Assembly (NCBI GenBank): GCA_031317595.1
Contig: JANCMB010000001.1
Span: forward strand, 3,106,325 to 3,170,324
Direction of reading: 5' to 3'
Length of the DNA: 64,000 bases
Source of the DNA: Glutamicibacter sp. PS
Lineage (GTDB): Bacteria; Actinomycetota; Actinomycetes; Actinomycetales; Micrococcaceae
Shown here: in pieces, positions 50,515 to 59,709 of the stretch
Position numbering within the stretch: position 1 is the stretch's first letter
How the letters are laid out: every line of letters starts with the position of its first letter
Notes under the pieces: model-generated
What the model was told of the DNA's origin: nothing
The model's input: the letters and a program-made list of their open reading frames with translations, nothing else
The model's database searches: none
Translations under genes and position numbers: made by a program

Positions 50515-50832
50515 TTACGTGGCCAACCCGCTCATGCGTAAGCCCACGGCCGCCAGCGCCCCGACGATCACCACCACCAGATAAGGAGCGCGGAACATTA
50601 GGGCGATCGCGGCCGCCGCCAAGGCACCGATGCGTGCGTCGATCACCAGCTGGGTGCCGGAGGTGAAGGCGTTCATGGTCACCAGCGAGGCTAGCAACGC
50701 CACCGTCAAGGTGGCCGCCACATGGGACATCACCGGAGAATCGAGCACCTTGCGTGGCACGAAGTAACCGGAGAGCTTGACCGCGAAGGCGGTCACGCTG
50801 GCCGCCAGAATCCACCAACTCAGTTCGCTCAT
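50515..50832 (-). CDS. AzlD-like branched-chain amino acid export subunit
   Basis: A 105-residue membrane protein with about four short TM helices (WWILAASVTAFAVKLSGYF ... VMSHVAATLTVALLASLV), matching the AzlD family, the small partner of AzlC. Its start overlaps the AzlC stop by 4 bp. Together they should export branched-chain amino acids or related compounds. Confidence 0.87.
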   Translation of the reverse strand: MSELSWWILAASVTAFAVKLSGYFVPRKVLDSPVMSHVAATLTVALLASLVTMNAFTSGTQLVIDARIGALAAAAIALMFRAPYLVVVIVGALAAVGLRMSGLAT

Positions 50833-51542
50833 GGTTCCACCCGCTGCCGTTGTCCATGCTCCGTCGCAGGCTTTCCGCGCCGATAGGTGATCAGCGCGTA
50901 GATCACGGCCGCGGCGGCGGCCAGCAGAATTGGCACACCCGGGGCGCTAACCGGCACCGCCAGCGCCGTGACCAGCACGGCGCCGAACGCCACGAAGACC
51001 GGCTCGGCCGATTTCAGGCGCGGCCAGAGCAGACCGAGGAACGCGGCTACTGCCGCGCCGTCCAGACCCCAAGCCGCCGGATCCCCCATGCGTTCGCCCA
51101 ACAGCGCGCCGACGATCGTAAAGAGGTTCCACAGCAACCAGACGCCAACACCGGCGACCCAGAAGCCTCGCTTCTTCTCGGCGAGCGAGGACTGCCCGAG
51201 ACTGGTGGCGGTGGACTCGTCGATGGTCACCTGCGCCATCAGGGGCACCAGCGATGCACTGGGACGTAGCGCCTGCTTGATCTGCATCCCGTAGACAGAG
51301 TTGCGGATTCCCAACAGGGAGGCGGCCGAATACCCGGCCACGGGGGTGCCACCACCGGCCAGTACGCCGATAAAAGCGAACTGCGAACCTCCGGTGAACA
51401 TCAGGGCACTGAGCACAATGCACTGCCATAGGTTCAACCCGGCGGCCACGGCCAACGCCCCAAAGGAAATCCCATAGAGCCCGGTGGCCACCGCAATAGA
51501 CAGTCCCATGCGGGTGGCCGGGGTGAACCAGCTAGTCGACAT
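50829..51542 (-). CDS. AzlC-family amino acid exporter subunit
   Basis: A 237-residue inner-membrane protein with about 6-8 TM segments. [47 protein letters not shown] near the N-terminus is the AzlC hallmark. It forms a pair with AzlD. The start overlaps the alanyl-tRNA editing gene stop by 11 bp, so the three genes form an operon. Confidence 0.9.
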   Translation of the reverse strand: MSTSWFTPATRMGLSIAVATGLYGISFGALAVAAGLNLWQCIVLSALMFTGGSQFAFIGVLAGGGTPVAGYSAASLLGIRNSVYGMQIKQALRPSASLVPLMAQVTIDESTATSLGQSSLAEKKRGFWVAGVGVWLLWNLFTIVGALLGERMGDPAAWGLDGAAVAAFLGLLWPRLKSAEPVFVAFGAVLVTALAVPVSAPGVPILLAAAAAVIYALITYRRGKPATEHGQRQRVEP

Positions 51543-52212
51543 GCTCCGCCTCGTAGCGCACCTTGTAGACGCCGCGCTTCACCTTCGCTTGTCCGATGCG
51601 CACCTGGCGCAGCTGGTTCACGTGATTTACGTGGGTGCCACCGCAGGGTTCGACGTTGACCCCGGCGATGGACACGGTACGGTGCCCCGCCTCGTCGATC
51701 GCGGTGGTCACCTCGCCGCCGGTAGCGATCAGTTCATCGACGCGGGACTGCAGCCAGGCGACGGCGGCGGCCCGCTGCGCGTCATCCTCGAGCGGCATGT
51801 CGACACTCTGCGGGTCAAAGTCCAGGCGCGCCTGCCCCGGGAAGTGCGAGTGGCCACGGTGCTCCCATCCGCGGTCTTCACCGGCAAAACCGACAATGTG
51901 CCCCGCGGTGTGTAGCGCCGCATGCTTCAGCCGCACCTGCGGGTCGATGGCGGTGGCGACCGTGGCCCCGAGTTCCGGTAGCTGTTCTCCGTAGAGCACC
52001 ACCAGCGAGTCTTCGCCGCGGGCCACCTGGACCGGCGCTCCGTTGAGGGTTCCGCTATCTTCCATTTGCCCACCACCGCGTGGGTGGAAAATATTCGGGC
52101 TGACCGCCACCCAATTTCCGGCTTCGCCGCTGCCGGCGGCGATGACGGTGGCGTCGGTGGCAAATAGGTAGCTGTCGTGCAGATATGCCTGCTCTTGGGT
52201 TGTAGTGCTCAC
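51532..52212 (-). CDS. AlaX-like alanyl-tRNA editing hydrolase
   Basis: A 226-residue zinc-dependent deacylase of the AlaX group, homologous to the editing domain of alanyl-tRNA synthetase. Zinc ligands are H101-x3-H105 in LHTAGHIVG and C190-x3-H194 in [11 protein letters not shown]. The FHPRGGGQ box (42-49) is also present. It removes mischarged Ser or Gly from tRNA-Ala, or a related acyl group. It heads the operon with azlC and azlD. Confidence 0.9.
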   Translation of the reverse strand: MSTTTQEQAYLHDSYLFATDATVIAAGSGEAGNWVAVSPNIFHPRGGGQMEDSGTLNGAPVQVARGEDSLVVLYGEQLPELGATVATAIDPQVRLKHAALHTAGHIVGFAGEDRGWEHRGHSHFPGQARLDFDPQSVDMPLEDDAQRAAAVAWLQSRVDELIATGGEVTTAIDEAGHRTVSIAGVNVEPCGGTHVNHVNQLRQVRIGQAKVKRGVYKVRYEAEHVD

Positions 52213-52222
52213 CCTTCCAAGA

Positions 52223-53101
52223 TTAGCCGTTTGCGGCGGCCGCTAGTTCGCGGCGCAGCGCGGCCGGGCGGTTACTAGTTAGTTGCTGGACTCCCAGGCT
52301 CATCAGGTAGAGAGCGTCGGCCGGGCGGTCCACTGTCCAAATGCGGGCGGTCGCCCCGCGGGCCAGCCAGGTACGCACGAGCGACTCGTTGGCTCGCACC
52401 CAGGCCACACCGGGGCCGATGATCCCAGTGCCGGCCGAGTTAATAAGTTCCACACCTTCGGCTACCGAGCGGTGCAGCACTTCGTAGACGGCGGCCCGGG
52501 AAACCTGTCCGCCATCGAGCAGTTCCTGCACCCATTCGGCGTCGATTTCGGTGATCAGCTGACAGAGCAGGCTCCGGTCCACCGTGCGAGCCAAGTAGCG
52601 CATGCTTTCGGGTTCAAAGCTCATGAAGCTGACCTGGATTTGCCCCGTGCGTCCGACCTTGCCGGTAGCCGGGTCGAAGCCGAACTCCTGCAATACCTGT
52701 AGCACCCGGTCCTCGAGAAGGTGTCCGAAGGGGCTGGGGTGTTTGAGTTCCACGGCCAGGTCGATCTGTACCCCGCGCGCGTCGATGAGCTCCAGCAGTT
52801 CGTGCAGGGTCACTAGTTGCTCGTGCACTGTGCCGTAGCCGTCCGGGAGCACCTCGTTGCCTAGCTGGGTGAAGTCCATGGCTTTCAGCTGCGCCACGGT
52901 GTAGGAGGAGACGAGTCCGGTGGCATCGGAGGTGCGGTCGACCGTGGGGTCGTGGTGGCAGACTACCGCCCCGTCGGCGCTGAGGTGGACATCGCATTCC
53001 ACGCCGTCGGCGCCCTCATCAATGGCCGCCAGGTAGGCGGCACGGGTGTTTTCGGCGAAACGGTGCGAACTGCCCCGGTGGGCGAAAATCTGCGGCTCCA
53101 T
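52223..53101 (-). CDS. glycerophosphodiester phosphodiesterase
   Basis: A GDPD enzyme of about 292 residues hydrolysing glycerophosphodiesters to glycerol 3-phosphate and an alcohol. The catalytic site is complete: [19 protein letters not shown] (His, Arg, Glu), [19 protein letters not shown] (Glu, Asp, His), and [11 protein letters not shown] (Glu, Lys). No signal peptide, so cytosolic. The start is either the ATG at 53101 or a GTG at 53110. Confidence 0.93.
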   Translation of the reverse strand: MEPQIFAHRGSSHRFAENTRAAYLAAIDEGADGVECDVHLSADGAVVCHHDPTVDRTSDATGLVSSYTVAQLKAMDFTQLGNEVLPDGYGTVHEQLVTLHELLELIDARGVQIDLAVELKHPSPFGHLLEDRVLQVLQEFGFDPATGKVGRTGQIQVSFMSFEPESMRYLARTVDRSLLCQLITEIDAEWVQELLDGGQVSRAAVYEVLHRSVAEGVELINSAGTGIIGPGVAWVRANESLVRTWLARGATARIWTVDRPADALYLMSLGVQQLTSNRPAALRRELAAAANG

Positions 53102-53178
53102 GGACTCCACGCTACCGGTGAGTCGCTGGTAGGTGTGGGAACACCGGACGTGCGCGAGCCGCCGATACAGTTGGGTTT

Positions 53179-54432
53179 ATGCTCAGTTCTCAACAGTTCA
53201 AGGCCGCGGCTCTGGCGCGCATGAAACGCGTGGCCACCGCCCTGTTCATCGCGATGGCGGTGCTCTTCGTGACGGGTCTGCTGTTGCAACAACGCTGGGA
53301 GCCGTTCAGCTATCTGCGGGCGGCCGCCGAGGGCGGGATGGTCGGCGCGCTGGCCGATTGGTTCGCCGTCACCGCGCTCTTCCGGCATCCGCTGGGACTG
53401 AAGATCCCGCACACCAACCTGATCCAGCGCAAAAAGGACGAACTGGGCGCCTCCCTGGGCTCCTTCGTACAGGAAAACTTCCTGACCGCACAGGTGTTAG
53501 GCCCCAAGGTGCGCGAACTACGGCTACCGCAGCGCGCCGGCATTTACCTGGCCAGCGAAGCGGGCGCACGGGCCACCGGTGCGCAACTAAGCGTTACGGC
53601 CAGCGGGCTACTGAAAACCCTCGACGACGCCCCGGTGCTCGACCTGCTACGTACCCTGGCCGAAGACTATGTGGTGGCCCCGGAATGGTCCACCACCTTG
53701 GGCACGTTGGGCGAACGGCTCGTCACCGACGGGCATCATGAGGCGCTCATCGACCTGCTGGCCGAACGGGCCGAAGAGTGGGTGCGCGCCAATCCGCAGG
53801 TGTTTACCGAGGTGGTCGCCGGCCGCTCTCCGCACTGGGTGCCGCGCATGGTCGATGACCTTTTGGCCAGCAAACTACAAAATGAACTAGTTAACCTGCT
53901 CGGAGCGGTGCGCGCCAACCGGGGACATGTGCTGCGCCTGTCCATCGCGAGCTGGCTGGCCGATTTCACGCGCAGCATGCAACACGATCCGGCCACCATC
54001 GCGCGGGTGGAAGCCTTCAAGCATTCACTGCTCGGCGATCAGGCCCTGTTAGAACTGCTGGGCCGAGGCTGGCAAAGCCTGAAGGCGGGTTTGCTCGCCT
54101 CGCTGGCCGACCCGGCTTCGCCCCTGCGAGTGGCCCTCACCCAAGCCGTACAGGCTACCGGGCGTCGACTGCTCACCGACCGGGCGCTGGCCCACAACCT
54201 CCAAGAGCGACTCGAGGGTGCGGCAACCTCGCTGGCCACTAACCACGGTGAGGCGTTGGTCGGGCTGGTCAGTGACACCGTGGCGGCGTGGAATCCGGCC
54301 GAAACCAGTCACAAACTGGAACTGCAGGTCGGCCGCGACCTGCAGTTCATTCGGATCAACGGCACGGTGATTGGCGCGCTGGCCGGCCTCGGCATACATA
54401 CCGCGGGGCAACTAATCCTCGGCGTGGTCTAA
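53179..54432 (+). CDS. DUF445-family membrane protein
   Basis: A 417-residue protein of the DUF445 (YheB/YjiN-like) family: a TM helix near 18-36, then AAAEGGMVGALADWFAVTALFRHPLGLKIPHTNLIQRKKDELGASLGSFVQENFLT, a signature stretch, a long helical middle and a C-terminal TM helix (NGTVIGALAGLGIHTAGQLIL). Function unknown. The stop overlaps the convergent EcsC gene by 4 bp. Confidence 0.92.
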   Translation: MLSSQQFKAAALARMKRVATALFIAMAVLFVTGLLLQQRWEPFSYLRAAAEGGMVGALADWFAVTALFRHPLGLKIPHTNLIQRKKDELGASLGSFVQENFLTAQVLGPKVRELRLPQRAGIYLASEAGARATGAQLSVTASGLLKTLDDAPVLDLLRTLAEDYVVAPEWSTTLGTLGERLVTDGHHEALIDLLAERAEEWVRANPQVFTEVVAGRSPHWVPRMVDDLLASKLQNELVNLLGAVRANRGHVLRLSIASWLADFTRSMQHDPATIARVEAFKHSLLGDQALLELLGRGWQSLKAGLLASLADPASPLRVALTQAVQATGRRLLTDRALAHNLQERLEGAATSLATNHGEALVGLVSDTVAAWNPAETSHKLELQVGRDLQFIRINGTVIGALAGLGIHTAGQLILGVV

Positions 54433-55193
54433 GACTGTGGGGTCTGCTCCGACCGCGGCAACTCGCCGAGGTCTTCGAGTTCATTCGGGAGCTCATCGTG
54501 GATGCCGGCGAAGGCGTTGCGCGCAGACTCGATGACCCGGCGGGCCAGGTAACGATTGCCGGCGCCGCCAATGACCGCGCCAATGCCGAAGGGCACCACA
54601 CGACCCAGCACGCTGGCGGCCTGGGTGCCAATCACGCGGCGCATGAATCGCTTTTGCAGGTTGCGCTGCATCAGCGAGTAGAAGCTACTGGATTTGTTCG
54701 CCCCGAAGAGCTTGGCCCAGCCTTTCACCGGGCCACCGCCCTTACCGGCGGCCTGCTTGGCCAGCCCGGCGATCATCAGGCTTCCCTCTTCGCCCAACAA
54801 CACACCCATGACCAGCACCCGCGAGGCTTCCGGGTCTTTCAGGGCGATCCCGTGCAGTTCGGCAAGGGTCTGCGCGTAGAGTGCGCTGGCTTCCAGGAAA
54901 CCTATCGTGGCGGCGGCCGAAAGGCTAAGTGCCACCCCGGTGCCCACGGCAGGTACGGCGGCGGTGCCACCGACCGCGGCCCCGGAACCGGTCACCACCA
55001 GCAAGTAGTCACGCTCGGCAATCTCGGCCAAGCGGGAGGCGCTGGCCTCGGGATGTTTGGCCCGCAGACGCTTGAGATAGGCGAGCACCAGCGGGCGTTG
55101 CACACCCACTGCACGCATGATGGCCTCTTGGATACCCGCGCGCGGGGCGCCATCCCTACCCAGCACGGTCATGGAAATCGGATCCTTGCTCAT
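54429..55193 (-). CDS. EcsC-family protein
   Basis: A 254-residue protein with the EcsC pattern: Ala/Gly-rich hydrophobic stretches (TAAVPAVGTGVALSLSAAATIGFLEASALYAQTLAELHG) and a C-terminal GRVVPFGIGAVIGGAGNRYLARRVIESARNAF. EcsC was first seen next to the EcsAB exporter of Bacillus; its function is unknown, perhaps membrane association. The ATG at 55193 has GGAAGA upstream and is preferred to the ORF start at 55235. Confidence 0.85.
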   Translation of the reverse strand: MSKDPISMTVLGRDGAPRAGIQEAIMRAVGVQRPLVLAYLKRLRAKHPEASASRLAEIAERDYLLVVTGSGAAVGGTAAVPAVGTGVALSLSAAATIGFLEASALYAQTLAELHGIALKDPEASRVLVMGVLLGEEGSLMIAGLAKQAAGKGGGPVKGWAKLFGANKSSSFYSLMQRNLQKRFMRRVIGTQAASVLGRVVPFGIGAVIGGAGNRYLARRVIESARNAFAGIHDELPNELEDLGELPRSEQTPQS

Positions 55194-55253
55194 GATGTCT
55201 TCCACTGTAGCGAACGAGCCTGCACACCGACTCACTTCAGCGCATACGCACAG

Positions 55254-55892
55254 CTAGTGTCGTGACGGATCCGAAAGGTAGTAGCCCCAGAAGGCGCGCA
55301 GGTCGCGCAATTGTGCCTCGGTGATCGCGTGGGTGGCTTCGTCGTAGGTGCGCACGGTGCAGTAGGTATGCCGTTGCACCCAGTCGGCGGTGAAGCTCAC
55401 CGCCTCCGGGTTGATCACCAAATCTAGCTTGTCACGACCCCAGAAGCAGGGAATCTGCTCGGTCGGGTCGGTCAGGTTCAACAGCTCGTTATCGAGCACG
55501 AATCCGCTCAGTCCGGCGATCGTCGCATAGCCCTGCGGTCGCAGCCGATAAAGCGTAGTGGCCATGGCCATGCCTTGGGAATGTCCGGCTAAGTGGATGC
55601 TCCGTGCGCCGGCTAGATGTGTGGCTTGCCAGTCGAAGATCTGCCCGGCCGCGTCGGTGATCCGCGCAAAGTCGTGGTTGAGCACGTAGTCGAGGAGGAA
55701 CCAGCCGCGTTGTCCATCGTCCATGGGAAACACCCCGGGTAGCGCGACACCCAAGGCGTCCTCGGGTAAGGACCGAAAAAACGGGGCAACGGCCTGCGGT
55801 GTGGAACCGTAACCGTGCAGGCAGAGCACCACGTCGCGTCCGGCCACGGACGGGTTGGCCTGCGAATAGCAGACGAGCGATTGATCGATCAC
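55254..55892 (-). CDS. alpha/beta hydrolase (carboxylesterase/phospholipase type)
   Basis: An esterase of about 212 residues with the full triad: S105 in LAGHSQGMAM, D153 in GRDKLDLV and H187 in EATHAI, plus the oxyanion segment LCLHGYGS. It resembles cytosolic carboxylesterases and dienelactone-hydrolase-like enzymes acting on short acyl esters. The GTG at 55892 is the likely start, since the frame above it lies within the preceding gene. Confidence 0.85.
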   Translation of the reverse strand: MIDQSLVCYSQANPSVAGRDVVLCLHGYGSTPQAVAPFFRSLPEDALGVALPGVFPMDDGQRGWFLLDYVLNHDFARITDAAGQIFDWQATHLAGARSIHLAGHSQGMAMATTLYRLRPQGYATIAGLSGFVLDNELLNLTDPTEQIPCFWGRDKLDLVINPEAVSFTADWVQRHTYCTVRTYDEATHAITEAQLRDLRAFWGYYLSDPSRH

Positions 55893-55912
55893 GGTGGCGG
55901 ACCCGCCGGCCG

Positions 55913-57004
55913 CTAGCGGCCGAGGTCTAGGTAACGCACCTGACCGGAGTCGGGCAGCAGTTCTTCGATACCGGTGACCGACCGGTCCGGTTGGGCCGGC
56001 GCTCCGACACTCCCTGATTCCTGGGTTGACCAAGAATGATCGGCCAGCACCTGCGCGCCGGTCTCAACACCATCTTGTTCGTGACGCAATACCTGCACCA
56101 GGTGGGCTCGTGCGGAGTTGGCCTGCGGCATGCTGCCGAGGTCGCCGGCCACGATGACAGCTTCATTGCGGTGTGCATGCACCAGGCGTTGCGCATCGTC
56201 GCGCACATACGCGGCTCCGGTGAAGTAATCGGCCAAAACCCGCAGCTGATCCTGCTGGCGCTGCCCTGCGAAGCTTACGCCCGCGGGCTGGTCGGAGAAT
56301 TGCGCGGCCAACAGGTGCACGGTTTCGCCGCGATAGTCGATGGGAATGTCCCAGAGTCCGCCGCTCATCACCGGTATGGCTCCGGCCAGCACACCATCCA
56401 GCCCTGCGGCCTTGGGGCGGTCACCCGGCAGCGCGTGCCAGGGCAACGTGGTGATCGAGGTGATTTTCTCCGGGTCAATGGGGTAGCGCGAAAGCACCAC
56501 CAGTCCGCCTTGACCTTCGTACTCGCCGGCACCCCATGCATCGTTGGGGCCACCGACCACACCGTCGGCGTCCAGGTCTGCCCCGCTTTGCACGCCGGTA
56601 GTTCCCGGGGCTAGGTAGCTGTAGGGCAGGTTCAGGTCCGGGCGGTCGTCGAAGGGGTTGTTCAGGTAGTTCGCGCGCAGGGCGTCCACGGCCGTCTGTT
56701 CCGTGTCCATACCGGTGAGCACGACAATATCCGGATTCGCCTCGGTCAGATGATCGGCCAACCGAGTGGCACGACGGTCCGTGCCGCTGGCCAATTCAAT
56801 GGCCAGTTGTCCTTGGTCGGCCCCACTGAGCTCGGCGTCAACCGTGGCGACCCGCAAACCCGATGGCGCGCTCTGTTCCGGTGCGCTCTGCGCCGCCTCG
56901 GCCCGTCCGTCGGAGTCCAACCAGCTAGCCTGCGCGGGGACGCCGACGCACACGAGACCGACGCCGAGGGCGAGGCTCGCGGTGGAGGTCAGGAGTTTGC
57001 GCAC
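55913..57004 (-). CDS. secreted endonuclease/exonuclease/phosphatase-fold protein
   Basis: A 363-residue protein with a signal peptide (MRKLLTSTASLALGVGLVCVG, cleavage near ASA-like PAQAS) and an EEP-type domain with long insertions. It shows NPDIVVLTGMD, GEYEGQGGLVVLSRYPID and VIVAGDLGSMPQANS, which correspond to the Glu- and Asp-containing metal motifs, though several canonical residues look replaced. A mycobacterial-type secreted EEP protein; phosphodiesterase or nuclease activity is inferred, not certain. Confidence 0.82.
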   Translation of the reverse strand: MRKLLTSTASLALGVGLVCVGVPAQASWLDSDGRAEAAQSAPEQSAPSGLRVATVDAELSGADQGQLAIELASGTDRRATRLADHLTEANPDIVVLTGMDTEQTAVDALRANYLNNPFDDRPDLNLPYSYLAPGTTGVQSGADLDADGVVGGPNDAWGAGEYEGQGGLVVLSRYPIDPEKITSITTLPWHALPGDRPKAAGLDGVLAGAIPVMSGGLWDIPIDYRGETVHLLAAQFSDQPAGVSFAGQRQQDQLRVLADYFTGAAYVRDDAQRLVHAHRNEAVIVAGDLGSMPQANSARAHLVQVLRHEQDGVETGAQVLADHSWSTQESGSVGAPAQPDRSVTGIEELLPDSGQVRYLDLGR

Positions 57005-57124
57005 GAGCCCAGCCTACGCCGTGCCCTTGGCGCAGTGAAGCACCGTTACCCGATTGTGATCGCCTGTGCGGAAACTTCACAGGTGGCGGTGGCTTTCCTG
57101 AGAAGTTTCCGCAATCGAGCTGGG

Positions 57125-58774
57125 CTACTTTCCGGTGCCGGAGCGCTGCGCGGCACGTGCATTGGCCGCCAGGATTTCCTCCATATAGGGGGCGCGCACC
57201 GTGGCGGAGACCCGGGCGTCGACAAGCATGACGCCCCGCGCGCCCTGTTGCACCCAGTGGCGCACCGGGTCCAGATCGCCCAACTCGCGCACGGTCACCG
57301 CCTGCGCGCCAAGGGCGCGGCCCAGCGCGGCGAAGTCGACGGTCGGGATGAGCATCGGGTCCTCGTGTAGGCCAATGGAGCCGTACTGGTGAATTTCGGC
57401 CCCATAGGCCGAGTCGTTGTAGATCACGATGACGCCGCTGGCCACGGTGCGCACAATCGACTCGAGGTCCGCAAGCCCCATGAGGAAGCCACCGTCGCCG
57501 GCGGCAAGCACCACCGTGCGCCCGGCGGCCGCGGCCCCAGCGCCGATCATGGAGGCGGTGCCGAGGCCGATGGACTGCAGGGCGGTACCCACGCAGGTCA
57601 GCGCGCGAGCGTCGGAAGTGCTCCAGTACATCGGACCCCAGCCGATGAAGTGCCCACCATCCTGCACCAGCACACGGTTCTGCGGCAGAATATGTTCCAG
57701 CTCGCTGGCCACGCGACGCGGATCGAGCAGGCCATCACCGGCCACCTCGTCACCGGCCGGACGGTCGCGCAGTCCGCTTAGGTCAACACGCTGATTCCAG
57801 TCCCCGTCGCCCTCTCCGAGCTCGGCGAGCAGGGCGGTGGCAGTGAGCGAAATATCGGCGGTGGCGAAGTAGTCCACACGCGGGTGCGTGGCCTGCGCGG
57901 CCAGATCCACCTGGATGACCGTGCTTTGCGCGCCAAAGAGGTCCCCGAAGCGGGTGGTGAATTGGTTCAGCGAGGCGCCAAGCACCAGCACCACGTCGGC
58001 CTGCGCGATAATTTCTGCGTTCTTCTCGGTGGAGAAGCCGCCGGTAATTCCCAGCTCGCCGGTGCGGGTGAGCATGTCGCGAGCCAGTAGGGTTCCGGAA
58101 CTCGTGGCCCCGAGCCGGTCGGCGAGCGCGGCCACGCCGCGGGCGGCCTCAAGGGCGCCACGCCCATACAGGATGTGTGGGCGTTGGGCCGAGGCCAACA
58201 CCGAGGCGATATGTGTCCGCTGCGTGGCGTTGAGTTCCGGCGCCGGTGGGGTGCTGTTGAAGTCGGCGAAGTCCAAGTCGGCTTGCTCGGTGGTTTCCGC
58301 GGAGGCCAGATCATAGGGAATGGCCAGCACCACGGCGGTGCGTTCGCGCAATGCATGGGCGGCGGCGCGCAGGGCGGTGGCACCCGGGTTCTGCGCATCG
58401 ACTACATAGGTGGTGGCTCCCACCGCCGCGTCGATGGCGCTCTGATCCACATCCCACGGGCGGCGCCCGGTGCTCGGTGCGTCCCCGGTGACGAAGAGCA
58501 GGGGCACGCGGGCCGCGACGGCTTCGGCCAGAGCGGTCACGGTATTCGTAAATCCGGCACCGTAGGTGGTCGAGGCGATGGCCAGGGAATTAGAGATCCG
58601 GTAGTACGCATCGGCGGCCGATACGGCGGCCGACTCGTGGCGGACGGCGGTGTAGGTGAAACCGGAGCGCACTGCGGCGTCGAGGAAGTGGGCATTGCCG
58701 TTACCCATCAGGCCAAAGATCTGGGGTGCGACGGGCTTCAGGGCGTGGGCGATGGCGGCCGAAACTGTAGACAT
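57125..58774 (-). CDS. thiamine-diphosphate-dependent enzyme (acetolactate synthase-like)
   Basis: A 549-residue ThDP enzyme with the three usual domains. The activating glutamate is E47 in VRHESAAVSAADAY, the central Rossmann domain starts near 185 (RPHILYGRGALEAARG), and the ThDP-Mg motif is GDGGFLMGLADLESIVRTV ending in YNDSAYG. No regulatory subunit gene (ilvN) is adjacent, so biosynthetic acetolactate synthase is unlikely; a 2-oxoacid decarboxylase or similar lyase is possible. The ATG at 58774 was chosen from several close starts; the ORF extension to 58921 is not used. Confidence 0.9.
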   Translation of the reverse strand: MSTVSAAIAHALKPVAPQIFGLMGNGNAHFLDAAVRSGFTYTAVRHESAAVSAADAYYRISNSLAIASTTYGAGFTNTVTALAEAVAARVPLLFVTGDAPSTGRRPWDVDQSAIDAAVGATTYVVDAQNPGATALRAAAHALRERTAVVLAIPYDLASAETTEQADLDFADFNSTPPAPELNATQRTHIASVLASAQRPHILYGRGALEAARGVAALADRLGATSSGTLLARDMLTRTGELGITGGFSTEKNAEIIAQADVVLVLGASLNQFTTRFGDLFGAQSTVIQVDLAAQATHPRVDYFATADISLTATALLAELGEGDGDWNQRVDLSGLRDRPAGDEVAGDGLLDPRRVASELEHILPQNRVLVQDGGHFIGWGPMYWSTSDARALTCVGTALQSIGLGTASMIGAGAAAAGRTVVLAAGDGGFLMGLADLESIVRTVASGVIVIYNDSAYGAEIHQYGSIGLHEDPMLIPTVDFAALGRALGAQAVTVRELGDLDPVRHWVQQGARGVMLVDARVSATVRAPYMEEILAANARAAQRSGTGK

Positions 58775-58987
58775 CATGGACTCTTTCAAAATTGAGCTTA
58801 AGAAATTCCATATATGTCTGCCGCTACCGGTTGCACACGGCAACGGGTATCGCCCCTTTTGAGAGCGCCGGAAACGCGCCTGCGCGTTCCTGACGAATAG
58901 ATAATACGGTACCCGGCACACCGGGCGCTAGGCTTTGCTCCGGATACGAGGGCCAGCAGAGGAATACTGTTCGCACGGCCGTCGTTA

Positions 58988-59293
58988 ATGCTGAGTATGG
59001 GAGATCAACTGGATTTTCGTGATGCCGCAGACGCGTCGCGTTTCGAACTACGTAGCGGAACCGAACTTGTCAGCGTGCTTGACTACCGCGTGCAGGGCCA
59101 GAAGATCGAGCTCACCCGCGCCTTTACGGATCCGGCGCAGCGCGGCCATGGCTACGCCGGAATTATCACCGAACGCGCTGTTCGGGCCATCGCCGAGCGC
59201 GGTACTCAGCAAGTGGTGCCGCATTGCTGGTATGTGGCCGACTGGTTCGCACGCCATCCCGAGTTTCGGTACCTAGTTGCCGATGGACGCTAG
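58988..59293 (+). CDS. small GNAT-type N-acetyltransferase (YjdJ-like)
   Basis: A 101-residue protein of the short GNAT family: FELRSGTELVSVLDYRVQGQKIELTRAFTDPAQRGHGYAGIITERAVRAIAERGTQQVVPHCWYVADWFARHPEF contains the CoA loop QRGHGYAG and the VPHCWYVADWF signature of the type lacking the usual N-terminal part. Its C-terminus overlaps the convergent DUF4259 gene by 21 bp. Substrate unknown. Confidence 0.87.
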   Translation: MLSMGDQLDFRDAADASRFELRSGTELVSVLDYRVQGQKIELTRAFTDPAQRGHGYAGIITERAVRAIAERGTQQVVPHCWYVADWFARHPEFRYLVADGR

Positions 59294-59671
59294 GCGTCGT
59301 TGCAGGGATTCGGTGGCGGCCAACCATTGCGGAAAATCCTCGGTGTCGGCCCAGAGCTCATAGAGCTCCGAGGTTTCGGCTCCACTGAGGGCACGCGCCA
59401 CCTGATTGCGCAGAAAACGAAGGTTCTCGTCGGTGAAGTGCCCGGCGATCGTCGACAACTCGAGGTCCTCGACCCGCTCGGGCTGGCCCCGGTTGACCGC
59501 GATGGCCAACTCGGCCAGTGCGACGGCGATCTGTCCGCCATTGGCCTCGAGATAGTGATCATCCTCGAAGGCCCATTCAACCTCCGCAAAGCTGAACTCA
59601 CCCTCGCGCAGGCTGTCGAGCACATCCAGCGCGTCGTCATTTTCAAAGGCCCCAATGCCCCATGCTCCCAT
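59273..59671 (-). CDS. DUF4259 family protein
   Basis: A 132-residue protein starting MGAWGIGAFENDDALDVLDSL, the hallmark of DUF4259, followed by helical sequence. Function unknown. It converges on the small acetyltransferase gene with a 21-bp overlap of coding ends. Confidence 0.87.
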   Translation of the reverse strand: MGAWGIGAFENDDALDVLDSLREGEFSFAEVEWAFEDDHYLEANGGQIAVALAELAIAVNRGQPERVEDLELSTIAGHFTDENLRFLRNQVARALSGAETSELYELWADTEDFPQWLAATESLQRRLASIGN

Positions 59672-59709
59672 GGCATCAACTTACCCTTGTCCGGGCACCA
59701 TGAGAAGAT

